Assembly (NCBI GenBank): GCA_013152695.1
Contig: JAADFV010000194.1
Span: 1 to 5,104, forward strand
Length of the DNA stretch: 5,104 bases
Direction of reading: 5' to 3'
From: Chloroflexota bacterium
GTDB lineage: Bacteria; Chloroflexota; Anaerolineae; J102
Shown: positions 1 through 5,104 of the stretch, piece by piece
Numbering within the stretch: position 1 is the first letter of the stretch
How the letters are laid out: each line of letters opens with the position of its first letter
Made by a program: the position numbers and the translations under genes
The notes under the pieces: generated by a model
Told to the model about the DNA's origin: nothing
What the model saw: only the letters and a program-made list of their open reading frames with translations
Databases searched by the model: none

Positions 1-2089
1 CAGCTCGTTCCCGCAGTTCTACGCCGTCGAGAGGCACCTTCAGACGAAATGAACCCACTTGTACTTCGATTTCGTGCTCGCTGAGGATATTCTGCACCCG
101 GCCACTGGCCTGTAGGTTATGGACCCAAACCAGGTCTCCTTCGCGGATCGGGCCAGTGAGATGTTTGGGTTCGGTGTCGACCTGTTCGTTCAGGGCCTGT
201 TCCGCGGCCAGGCGTGCTTGCAGGGCTTTCTCGGCCTCTGCCAGGAAGCGATCATGCTGCGTGGGCACCCCTTTCTCCATACGTGCTCGCAGGCGCGCCA
301 CCTCCTGATGCAGACTGGCCAATTCTTCCTGAATTTGCTGGCGGGCTTCGTTGAGCACCGCCCGCCGTGCCTCCTCGATTTTTGCCAATCGTGCCCGTAA
401 TTCGGCTTCATAGCCGGCTGCCATGCGTTCCAGGGCCTCGCTTTTCTGTTGCGCGGCACGGGCGGCGTCGCGTGCACTTCGGATCTCGTCTAAAAGGGCA
501 TCTGCCGCCAGGCTTTCGGGATGAACGAGGCTCTCGGCATTGTCGGCAATGAGGCGGGGCAGTCCCAAACGTCGCGCAATAGCCAGGGCATTGGAGCGCC
601 CCGGCAGGCCGATGGTGAGGGTGTAGGTGGGGCTCAGGCTGTCTAAATCGAATTCGACCGAAGCATTGGTAATGCCGGGGGTATTGTGGGCATAGAGTTT
701 CACTTCGGAGTAATGTGTCGTGGCTACAGTGGGGACACCACTATCGCGTAGGTGTTGGAGCAGAGCCTGGGCCAGGGCCGAGCCCTCTTCGGGATCGGTG
801 CCTGCCCCTAATTCATCCAGCAGGACAAGACTATGCGGTGTGGCGGCCTGCAAAATGCGCACGATGTTGTTCATGTGCGAAGAAAAGGTGCTTAAATTCT
901 GCTCGATACTCTGCTCATCCCCGATGTCAGCCCAGACGGCTTCGAAGAGCGTAAGGCGTGAACCAGGTTTAGCAGGAATAGCCATGCCCGACTGGGCCAT
1001 GAGCGTCAGCAACCCTGCCGTTTTGAGAGTGACGGTCTTACCACCGGTGTTGGGCCCCGTGATGACAATGATGAAGTAGTCCTGACCAAAATGAAAGTCG
1101 ATAGGTACGACAGTCTCGGGATCGAGGAGCGGGTGCCGTGCCTGGATTAAGTCGAGAATGACACCGGGATGTTGCTCTGGTTTGAAGCTGTCATCTCGTT
1201 GAAAACCCATGAGTTGCGGTTGGTTGGCGTGTAGTTCATCGGCATAACGGGCGCGGGCCAGGATGAAATCGAGTGCTGCCAATGCCTCGAGGGAAGTGCG
1301 AATATAAAGAGCCTCATCTGCGATCAGTTCGGTCAGTTCGCGCAGAATACGGTTAATCTCCTCCTGTTCCTCCATCTGCCTTTGCCGCCAGTTATTGTTG
1401 AGCTCGACAATGGCAAAAGGTTCGACGAAAAGAGTGGCGCCACTGCCCGACTGGTCATGCACAATACCGGGAATCCGGCCTTTGAATTCGGCGCGAAGGG
1501 GGATGACATAGCGTCCCTGCCGCTGGGTAACCAGGGCTTCCTGCAAATAAGGGGCATTGTCAGGATTGCTGGCAATGCGTTGGATGCGAGTTTGCAGACG
1601 ATCTTGCAAAACACGGATCTCAGCACGCAAGTGGGCCAAGCGTGGGCTGGCGCTGTCCATCACTTCCCCCCGTTCACTGATAGCCCGCGCAATCTCGGCA
1701 GCGACATGTTCCAGGTCTTGCATCTGGTAACCCCACTCCGCCAAAGCGGGGTAATGAGCAGCATTGCCAAGCAATATCTGGCGCAGTCGTCGCGTGCGCA
1801 GGATGGTAGACTGGACAGCCAGGAGATCGGGGGGAGGTAGGGTCGCCCCACGCTCAGCCTGGGCGATGATCTCGCGCAGATCGTGCACGCCGCCTAGATG
1901 AAGATCGGGTTGTTGGGAAAGAAGAGAGCGCGCTTCTTCGGTTTCTTGCTGCCATAACCTGGCTTCCCCCAAATCTGTGGTGGGACGCCAGGCACGGGCC
2001 CGTTCCTGCCCCATGGCAAAGCTACAATAACGAGCAAGTTGGGCCAGAATTTTATCATATTCGAGAACACGGAAAGTATGTTCGTTCAT
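1..2089 (-). CDS. mutS2: Endonuclease MutS2, partial (C-terminus beyond left edge)
   Basis: MutS2-family ATPase. Homologues suppress homologous recombination by acting on branched DNA, and in Bacillus MutS2 also splits collided ribosomes; which role applies here cannot be read from the sequence. The visible part is 696 residues, starting MNEHTFRVLEYDKIL, a typical MutS2 N-terminus. Residues 1-290 form the core and clamp-like helices. The ATPase holds a Walker A motif GPNTGGKT (345-352), an STFSSHM signature (400-406), a Walker B LVLLDELGAGTD (421-432) and the TTHY switch (457-460). Residues about 525-640 are a charged coiled coil, followed by a small beta domain (GDLVWVHNL, from 651). Family members are usually near 780 residues, so the Smr nuclease domain should lie just off the window. 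The ATG at 2087-2089 is chosen by family match; the reading frame stays open upstream to a TAG at 2144-2146 with no better start, and no clear Shine-Dalgarno sequence is visible. Confidence 0.97.
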   Translation of the reverse strand, partial: MNEHTFRVLEYDKILAQLARYCSFAMGQERARAWRPTTDLGEARLWQQETEEARSLLSQQPDLHLGGVHDLREIIAQAERGATLPPPDLLAVQSTILRTRRLRQILLGNAAHYPALAEWGYQMQDLEHVAAEIARAISERGEVMDSASPRLAHLRAEIRVLQDRLQTRIQRIASNPDNAPYLQEALVTQRQGRYVIPLRAEFKGRIPGIVHDQSGSGATLFVEPFAIVELNNNWRQRQMEEQEEINRILRELTELIADEALYIRTSLEALAALDFILARARYADELHANQPQLMGFQRDDSFKPEQHPGVILDLIQARHPLLDPETVVPIDFHFGQDYFIIVITGPNTGGKTVTLKTAGLLTLMAQSGMAIPAKPGSRLTLFEAVWADIGDEQSIEQNLSTFSSHMNNIVRILQAATPHSLVLLDELGAGTDPEEGSALAQALLQHLRDSGVPTVATTHYSEVKLYAHNTPGITNASVEFDLDSLSPTYTLTIGLPGRSNALAIARRLGLPRLIADNAESLVHPESLAADALLDEIRSARDAARAAQQKSEALERMAAGYEAELRARLAKIEEARRAVLNEARQQIQEELASLHQEVARLRARMEKGVPTQHDRFLAEAEKALQARLAAEQALNEQVDTEPKHLTGPIREGDLVWVHNLQASGRVQNILSEHEIEVQVGSFRLKVPLDGVELRERA

Positions 2090-2222
2090 TCGGTTTAAAT
2101 GAGGGAAATGCAGGATTGCAAATAATGGGCTTAGCCCGAGCGACTAAGGATAGCATAAAATCAGTGTGCTCGGCGAGTGTACAAGCTTGGCATTCTCCAT
2201 CTCCTGGGGTAGACTTGCGCCT
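2090..2222. promoter_or_regulatory. Divergent mutS2 / epimerase intergenic region
   Basis: This 133-bp region must hold the start signals for both flanking genes. On the plus strand one good promoter sits at its right end (separate entry). On the minus strand there are AT-rich -10-like hexamers (TATGCT at 2157-2152, TATCCT at 2152-2147) but no matching -35 at a normal distance, so the mutS2 promoter is unresolved. Two small symmetries are present: an 11-bp dyad GGGCTTAGCCC at 2127-2137, and CCGAGC (2136-2141) with its inverse GCTCGG (2168-2173). Either could be an operator or chance. Confidence 0.45.
2187..2215 (+). promoter_or_regulatory. Sigma70-type promoter for the epimerase gene, leaderless arrangement
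   Basis: A -35 element TTGGCA (2187-2192, five of six consensus bases) and a -10 element TAGACT (2210-2215, four of six) are separated by the optimal 17 bp. Only 7 bp separate the -10 from the ATG at 2223, so transcription would begin at or next to the start codon. No Shine-Dalgarno sequence is placed for that ATG, which fits a leaderless mRNA. The assignment is by inspection only. Confidence 0.6.
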
Positions 2223-3191
2223 ATGAAATGCCTTGTCACCGGCTGTGCTGGTTTTATCGGCTCTCACCTTGTGGAGCAATTGCTGGTTTTAGGACACGAT
2301 GTCGTCGGTATCGATGCCCTGACACCTTACTACGATCCTACCATTAAGCGTCGAAACTTGCAGCGCGCCTTGCAACACGAACATTTTCAGTGGTTCGAGG
2401 TTGACCTCGTCACGGCGCCATTGTCGACATGGTTAGATGATGTCGATGTCGTTTTTCACCTCGCCGGACAGCCGGGTGTGCGTCGAAGTTGGGGTCCTTC
2501 CTTTGCCGGCTATACAGAAAACAATGTGCTGGCCACCGAACGCTTGTTACATGCGTGCGTCGATCGACCACTGCATCGTTTCGTCTTTGCCGGCTCCTCT
2601 TCGGTCTACGGTGATGCCCCCGAAATGCCCTGGCGAGAGAACACATGCCCGCGGCCGCGTTCCCCCTATGCCATTACCAAGCTGGCGGCCGAACATTTAT
2701 GCCAGGCCTATCATCTTGATTTTGCTGTCCCCACCACGATTGTCCGCTACTTTACGGTGTATGGGCCCAGACAACGTCCGGATATGGCGTTTCATCGCTT
2801 TTTTCGGGCAATTCTGGCACATAAAGCCATTCCACTCTATGGAAACGGGGAACAGACACGCGACTTTACCTTTGTGGATGACATCGTTGCCGGCACGATA
2901 GCTGCCGCCACAGCAGATGGGACCATCGGCAAGATATTCAATCTGGGGGGAGGCACCCGCATCATCTTGAATGATCTCTTGTCCCTTCTGCGTGAGATTA
3001 CGGGTGAGGATATCCAAATTGCCAGACAGGCGCAACAAGCAGGAGATGTCCGCCACACCTGGGCGGATACCAGCCGTGCCCGACAGGTCTTGGGTTATCG
3101 CCCCCAGGTTTCTCTGACCGAAGGACTCCATCAACAATGGGCTTGGATGCAAAGCCAGAGTTTTTCTGCAGCAGCTTCTTTCCGCGCTTAA
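2223..3191 (+). CDS. NAD-dependent epimerase/dehydratase, UDP-glucuronate 4-epimerase-like
   Basis: Extended short-chain dehydrogenase/reductase of 322 residues that should act in the cytoplasm on a nucleotide sugar, supplying a building block for surface polysaccharide. The Rossmann motif TGCAGFIG is at residues 6-13. An acidic residue ends the second strand (D31), which favours NAD over NADP. The serine cluster AGSSSVYG (123-130) and YAITK (149-153) provide the catalytic Ser, Tyr149 and Lys153. Substrate-side motifs follow: RYFTVYGPRQRPDMAF (175-190), YGNGEQTRDFTFVDD (206-220) and DVRHTWADTSRARQVLGY (275-292). The PYYDPTIKRRNL segment and the C-terminal motif resemble UDP-glucuronate 4-epimerases, but a dTDP-glucose or GDP-mannose type enzyme, or a decarboxylase, cannot be excluded. 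The ATG at 2223 is preferred to an in-frame GTG at 2166 because the first beta strand begins right after it. It stands alone, with no glycosyltransferase or other sugar gene nearby. Confidence 0.93.
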   Translation: MKCLVTGCAGFIGSHLVEQLLVLGHDVVGIDALTPYYDPTIKRRNLQRALQHEHFQWFEVDLVTAPLSTWLDDVDVVFHLAGQPGVRRSWGPSFAGYTENNVLATERLLHACVDRPLHRFVFAGSSSVYGDAPEMPWRENTCPRPRSPYAITKLAAEHLCQAYHLDFAVPTTIVRYFTVYGPRQRPDMAFHRFFRAILAHKAIPLYGNGEQTRDFTFVDDIVAGTIAAATADGTIGKIFNLGGGTRIILNDLLSLLREITGEDIQIARQAQQAGDVRHTWADTSRARQVLGYRPQVSLTEGLHQQWAWMQSQSFSAAASFRA

Positions 3192-3193
3192 CT

Positions 3194-3226
3194 GGGTGGC
3201 TAGCCATGCCCTGGCCGAACGTCGGC
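3194..3226 (+). terminator. Possible weak terminator hairpins after the epimerase gene
   Basis: Three bases past the stop codon is a perfect 10-bp palindrome TGGCTAGCCA (3197-3206), flanked by GGG and CCC so that it could fold as a bulged hairpin over 3194-3211. It is followed by GCCGA-ACG-TCGGC (3214-3226), a 5-bp stem with a 3-base loop. Neither is followed by a run of T, so intrinsic termination is doubtful. Other explanations are processing hairpins or chance. Confidence 0.25.
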
Positions 3227-3261
3227 AAATGCGCCAATCTTATATTAAACAAACAAATTGC

Positions 3262-3270
3262 TGCTAAAAT
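3262..3270 (+). promoter_or_regulatory. Extended -10 promoter for the HEAT-repeat gene
   Basis: TGCTAAAAT is an extended -10 (TGn followed by TAAAAT, five of six consensus bases). No good -35 lies 16-18 bp upstream, where the sequence is AT-rich (TATATT at 3241-3246), but an extended -10 can work without one. It predicts a 5' leader of roughly 35 bases and independent transcription from the upstream epimerase gene. Confidence 0.45.
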
Positions 3271-3298
3271 GAAGTAAATCGATGAAATAACATTCATT

Positions 3299-3304
3299 GG
3301 AGGT
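3299..3304 (+). promoter_or_regulatory. Strong Shine-Dalgarno sequence deciding the HEAT-repeat start
   Basis: GGAGGT lies 7 bases before the ATG at 3312. It argues for that ATG and against the in-frame TTG at 3297, which would overlap the site itself and add five residues. Confidence 0.85.
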
Positions 3305-3311
3305 AGAAATC

Positions 3312-3752
3312 ATGAACGATCATCCATCATCAGAGCAGGCTATGATTCAGGAAATGATTGATTTGGTAACAGATTTATCAGTCAGTGAAGGGGAACGTAT
3401 CGATGCCTGCCACAAATTAGGGCAGGTCTCCGATCCAGCAGTCATTGATGCCCTGATCGCAGCTCTGGAAGACCCGGTTTTTGCGGTGCGCTGGGCTGCT
3501 GCTGAAGCTTTAGTACGCCATGGAAGTCGCGCCATCGAAGCACTCCTGTACACGCTGTCCTTGCAGCAACAGGGACAATTCTTGTATGAAGGCGCACATC
3601 ACGTCCTCAAACAGACGCTAGGATATGTACCTTCCTCGATTATCAAACCCGTGATCGAAGCCCTGGAAGGGAGTGGTGCTGCCGTGGCAACGCCTATCGC
3701 CGCGCAAGAGGCTCTGAATGCTCTGAAAAAACACAAAGAGTCATCCTCATAA
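3312..3752 (+). CDS. HEAT-repeat domain protein
   Basis: Soluble all-helical protein of 146 residues with no signal peptide or membrane segment. The clearest repeat pairs are residues 28-53 (ending VIDALIAALED) and 54-81 (DPVFAVRWAAAEALVRHG, then AIEALLYTLS), which match the HEAT/PBS-lyase-like pattern of a Asp-Pro turn, an Arg-Trp-Ala-Ala helix and a second hydrophobic helix. Residues 90-118, containing LYEGAHHVLKQTLG and IIKPVIEALEG, and 123-140 probably form further helical pairs that have drifted. Such repeats bind proteins or nucleic acids and have no catalysis of their own; the EGAHHVL motif is one I associate with small HEAT proteins of Chloroflexota. The partner is unknown. It has its own promoter and ribosome binding site and ends 4 bp from the stop codon of the convergent gene. 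A role in phycobilisome lyase chemistry, suggested by some names for this repeat, is not supported here. Confidence 0.85.
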   Translation: MNDHPSSEQAMIQEMIDLVTDLSVSEGERIDACHKLGQVSDPAVIDALIAALEDPVFAVRWAAAEALVRHGSRAIEALLYTLSLQQQGQFLYEGAHHVLKQTLGYVPSSIIKPVIEALEGSGAAVATPIAAQEALNALKKHKESSS

Positions 3753-3756
3753 ACGT

Positions 3757-4293
3757 CTAGCCCTGGCGCCTTCCCTTCAAGCCCCTCCTGCCCAGTGATA
3801 CCAGCACGTAAACCAACGCCAGACCCAGCAACGTAAATTTCAACTGGGCGGCACCCCTCGCGATCTGGGGCCAGGGCGATACGACCTCGTGCAAAGTGTG
3901 CCACAAAGCGTAGTTTTCGAGAGCATCAACTGTGGCAGCCAGGGGCATGGCCCAGGCAAAAGTGGTACCCAGGCGTCTTCCCCAACCCGAATGCCATTGC
4001 TCGCGGGCCCAGAGACAAGCAAGCCAAAAAGTAGTGGCATAGGCAAGCATGTAGAGATAATCGAAGCCCAGACTGAAGCCAGCACTCATCCGGGCAGAGG
4101 CATCCCAGCTCTGGACGATCGCCTGGGCAGTGGCCACATCGCCTGCCAGCTCAAAGGAGACAATACCTTGGGGTGCAGCCGCTGTGCGTAAAGGCAGATC
4201 GATCCGTTGCAAAACAACCGTACTGATCAAAGTAAGAAACAAGCCTGACCAAAACAGGTGGCGCCGACTGGGAGAGAGAGCAGAAGTTGACAT
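3757..4293 (-). CDS. Conserved integral membrane protein of unknown function, four predicted helices
   Basis: 178 residues, strongly hydrophobic, not matched to a named family. Helices by inspection are at about 12-29 (LFWSGLFLTLISTVVL), 73-95 (from FSLGFDYLYMLAYATTF), 108-124 (LGTTFAWAMPLAATVDA) and 150-167 (LKFTLLGLALVYVLVSL). Between the first two lies a longer soluble loop with GIVSFELAGD and AQAIVQSWD, which looks conserved-type rather than random. Acidic and polar residues sit at membrane edges (D78, D123, E126, N127), and the tail is basic (GRRGLKGRRQG), suggesting a cytoplasmic C-terminus. The ATG at 4291-4293 is preceded by GAGG at short spacing. It begins 24 bp after the stop of the upstream gene on the same strand and is probably co-transcribed with it. 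No enzyme or transporter motif is visible. Confidence 0.8.
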   Translation of the reverse strand: MSTSALSPSRRHLFWSGLFLTLISTVVLQRIDLPLRTAAAPQGIVSFELAGDVATAQAIVQSWDASARMSAGFSLGFDYLYMLAYATTFWLACLWAREQWHSGWGRRLGTTFAWAMPLAATVDALENYALWHTLHEVVSPWPQIARGAAQLKFTLLGLALVYVLVSLGRRGLKGRRQG

Positions 4294-4317
4294 GGGGCCT
4301 CGCGGGGTAACTAAAAA

Positions 4318-4725
4318 CTAGAATTCCTCAATTCCCTCATCGGGGAGATGAATATCGATAACGTCACCGTGAAAGTCGATCACGATCTGAAAACCGAGTG
4401 ATTGTAACATTTCTCGTGCTTGGGGAGGCATGGGTTGGCCAACGGCCTCGTCCATTTTTGCAATTTGATATTCCAGCGCCGTTTTGCTGAAAATATCATC
4501 CTTTCCCAGCATTTGCAGCATACCCTTCACGGCAATATCTTTGTGGGCTTCCACCTGCTCTTTGAAAAATCGTAAAACCTGACGATCTACGGTTTCAGCA
4601 TCGATGTAGCGGCGGAAATCACCCTCGTCAATCACATAACAAGCATCCGCGCCGACCCAATCGACTTCAGCCGGCTGGCCGTTTTCGTCGACGACAAGAC
4701 CTTCAAACATAGCGACATTCGACAC
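4318..4725 (-). CDS. Small acidic cytoplasmic protein of unknown function
   Basis: 135 residues, rich in Asp and Glu, with no signal or membrane segment. The N-terminal part (FEGLVVDENGQPAEVDWVG, then ACYVIDEGDFRRYIDAE) looks like a small beta domain. It is followed by a helical middle (ETVDRQVLRFFKEQVEAH, KGMLQMLGKDDIFSKTALEYQI) and a final beta segment (FQIVIDFHGDVIDIHLPDE). I recall similar unnamed proteins in Chloroflexota with the same FEGLV, CYVI and VDRQV blocks, but cannot check this here. The listed start is a GTG (4723-4725) with GAGG about 11 bases upstream; an ATG at 4708-4710, five codons in, is a real alternative and would begin MFEGLV. It is the first gene of a likely two-gene operon with the downstream membrane protein. 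No catalytic motif is recognised. Confidence 0.82.
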   Translation of the reverse strand: MSNVAMFEGLVVDENGQPAEVDWVGADACYVIDEGDFRRYIDAETVDRQVLRFFKEQVEAHKDIAVKGMLQMLGKDDIFSKTALEYQIAKMDEAVGQPMPPQAREMLQSLGFQIVIDFHGDVIDIHLPDEGIEEF

Positions 4726-4754
4726 GATTGCATCTACCTCGTAAGTAAAATCAT

Positions 4755-4796
4755 GATAGCGGATTAGAACGGGGGATATGACCGATAACCGCTATC
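4755..4796. repeat. 8-bp perfect inverted repeat at the predicted start of the minus-strand transcript
   Basis: GATAGCGG (4755-4762) and CCGCTATC (4789-4796) are exact inverse copies 26 bases apart. In the minus-strand RNA the pair would close a stem at the extreme 5' end, with a further CGG/CCG pairing inside. The proximal arm ends about 15 bases before the ribosome binding site. It could be a regulator binding site at the transcription start, a stabilising 5' hairpin, or chance. Confidence 0.4.
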
Positions 4797-4800
4797 CCTG

Positions 4801-4829
4801 ATTCTAACAGATCGGGTGGGCCCTGCAAA
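4801..4829 (-). promoter_or_regulatory. Extended -10 promoter for the acidic-protein operon
   Basis: On the minus strand, TTTGCA (4829-4824, four of six consensus bases) is followed after 17 bp by TAGAAT (4806-4801, five of six). A TG one base before the -10 makes it an extended -10 (TGTTAGAAT). Transcription should start near 4794, giving a leader of about 69 bases before the GTG start. Confidence 0.55.
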
Positions 4830-4931
4830 GGAGTGGTGGCGCGGGAGGAGTTTTTCAGGAATTTGGCTGGATTATGTTGTCGCCCAGAGGGGATGACCAT
4901 CGAGCATTCACCTTTTCCCGTGTTCCAATTA

Positions 4932-4960
4932 TTGACCTCTCGCCCAACCATTTGTATAGT
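4932..4960 (+). promoter_or_regulatory. Sigma70-type promoter for the lipoprotein gene
   Basis: TTGACC (4932-4937) and TATAGT (4955-4960) each match five of six consensus bases and are exactly 17 bp apart. This is the best promoter in the window. Predicted start is near 4967, giving a leader of about 50 bases that contains GGAGA (5002-5006), 10 bases before the ATG. Confidence 0.7.
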
Positions 4961-5016
4961 TGGATTCCCACGATCAATGTCGTACCATCTTGCTTCTTTG
5001 TGGAGACAGTGAATTT

Positions 5017-5104
5017 ATGCAATCAAGGCAGCACCTCATCCGCTTGAGTATCCTTTTTCTGACCCTCTTGTTGCTGGCCGCTTGTGGCGGAGAAGCCAAG
5101 GCTA
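5017..5104 (+). CDS. Lipoprotein, partial (N-terminus only)
   Basis: Only 29 codons are visible before the window ends. They encode a lipoprotein export signal: a basic n-region (QSRQHLIR), a hydrophobic core (LSILFLTLLLL) and a lipobox LAAC followed by GG. Cys23 would be lipidated and become the first residue of the mature protein, anchored on the outer face of the cytoplasmic membrane. The start is supported by a Shine-Dalgarno sequence GGAGA at suitable spacing and by a strong upstream promoter. The mature domain lies outside, so function is unknown; solute-binding proteins and many unrelated lipoproteins share this kind of N-terminus. Confidence 0.85.
   Translation, partial: MQSRQHLIRLSILFLTLLLLAACGGEAKA

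Larger units (their letters stand above)
4726..5016. other. Divergent intergenic region between acidic-protein operon and lipoprotein gene
   Basis: This is the longest non-coding stretch in the window. It carries one promoter on each strand, an inverted repeat near the predicted minus-strand transcript start, and the ribosome binding sites of both genes (all listed separately). The roughly 100 bp between the two promoters (4830-4931) shows no structure I can name. A 66-codon open frame on the minus strand at 4751-4951 runs through both promoter areas and has no ribosome binding site, so it is not called a gene. Confidence 0.6.

Noticed and set aside
1382..1840. 152-codon plus-strand open frame inside mutS2
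   Set aside because: It lies wholly opposite a strongly matched MutS2 reading frame, has no ribosome binding site, and its sequence resembles no known domain; it is a shadow of the real gene.
2127..2137. GGGCTTAGCCC dyad as a transcription terminator
   Set aside because: The symmetry leaves a single central base, so it cannot form a hairpin loop with its full stem, and no T-run follows; at most it is a small protein-binding dyad.
2437..3152. Long open frames overlapping the epimerase on both strands
   Set aside because: The epimerase frame carries all the expected SDR motifs from end to end; the overlapping frames have biased, motif-free translations.
3771..4321. Plus-strand open frames opposite the membrane-protein gene
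   Set aside because: The minus-strand frame has regular hydrophobic helices and a ribosome binding site, while the opposite frames show neither.
4632..4734. Minus-strand ATG 9 bases before the GTG start of the acidic protein, opening a roughly 33-codon overlapping frame in another phase
   Set aside because: GAGG is only three bases from that ATG, too close for normal initiation, and the product has no recognisable character; it is probably chance.
4751..4951. 66-codon minus-strand open frame in the divergent intergenic region
   Set aside because: It overlaps the promoters on both strands, has no Shine-Dalgarno site, and its translation is low in regular secondary-structure pattern.
1..5104. 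Mobile element, CRISPR array, phage genes or toxin-antitoxin module
   Set aside because: No transposase, recombinase, terminal repeats, regularly spaced repeats or toxin-like pair were seen; the gene set looks chromosomal.

Overview
The window looks like a chromosomal housekeeping segment of a Gram-negative-type or monoderm bacterium. The most likely phylum is Chloroflexota. This rests on my recollection of how the small acidic protein and the HEAT-repeat protein look in that phylum, not on a search. Base composition appears moderately GC-rich. I see no mobile element, CRISPR array, tRNA or rRNA gene.

Layout from left to right. The first 2.1 kb is mutS2 on the minus strand; it is cut by the left edge, so about the last tenth of the protein, including the expected Smr domain, lies outside. 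A 133-bp divergent region separates it from a plus-strand NAD-dependent nucleotide-sugar epimerase/dehydratase, which appears to be transcribed from a promoter so close to the ATG that the mRNA would be leaderless. After a 120-bp gap with its own extended -10 promoter and a strong ribosome binding site comes a 146-residue HEAT-repeat protein. It converges, with only 4 bp between stop codons, on a two-gene minus-strand operon: a small acidic cytoplasmic protein (promoter-proximal) and a four-helix membrane protein (distal), both of unknown function. A 291-bp divergent region carries promoters for both directions and an inverted repeat at the predicted start of the minus-strand transcript. The window ends in the first 29 codons of a plus-strand lipoprotein.

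The genes do not form an obvious single pathway. MutS2 (recombination control or ribosome rescue), the sugar-nucleotide enzyme (cell-surface polysaccharide) and the HEAT protein (a binding scaffold) look like independent single-gene units. Only the two minus-strand unknowns look co-transcribed. I found no convincing new multi-gene system. The points most worth a second look are the leaderless-type promoter, the inverted repeat at the minus-strand transcript start, and the uncharacterised acidic-protein/membrane-protein pair.
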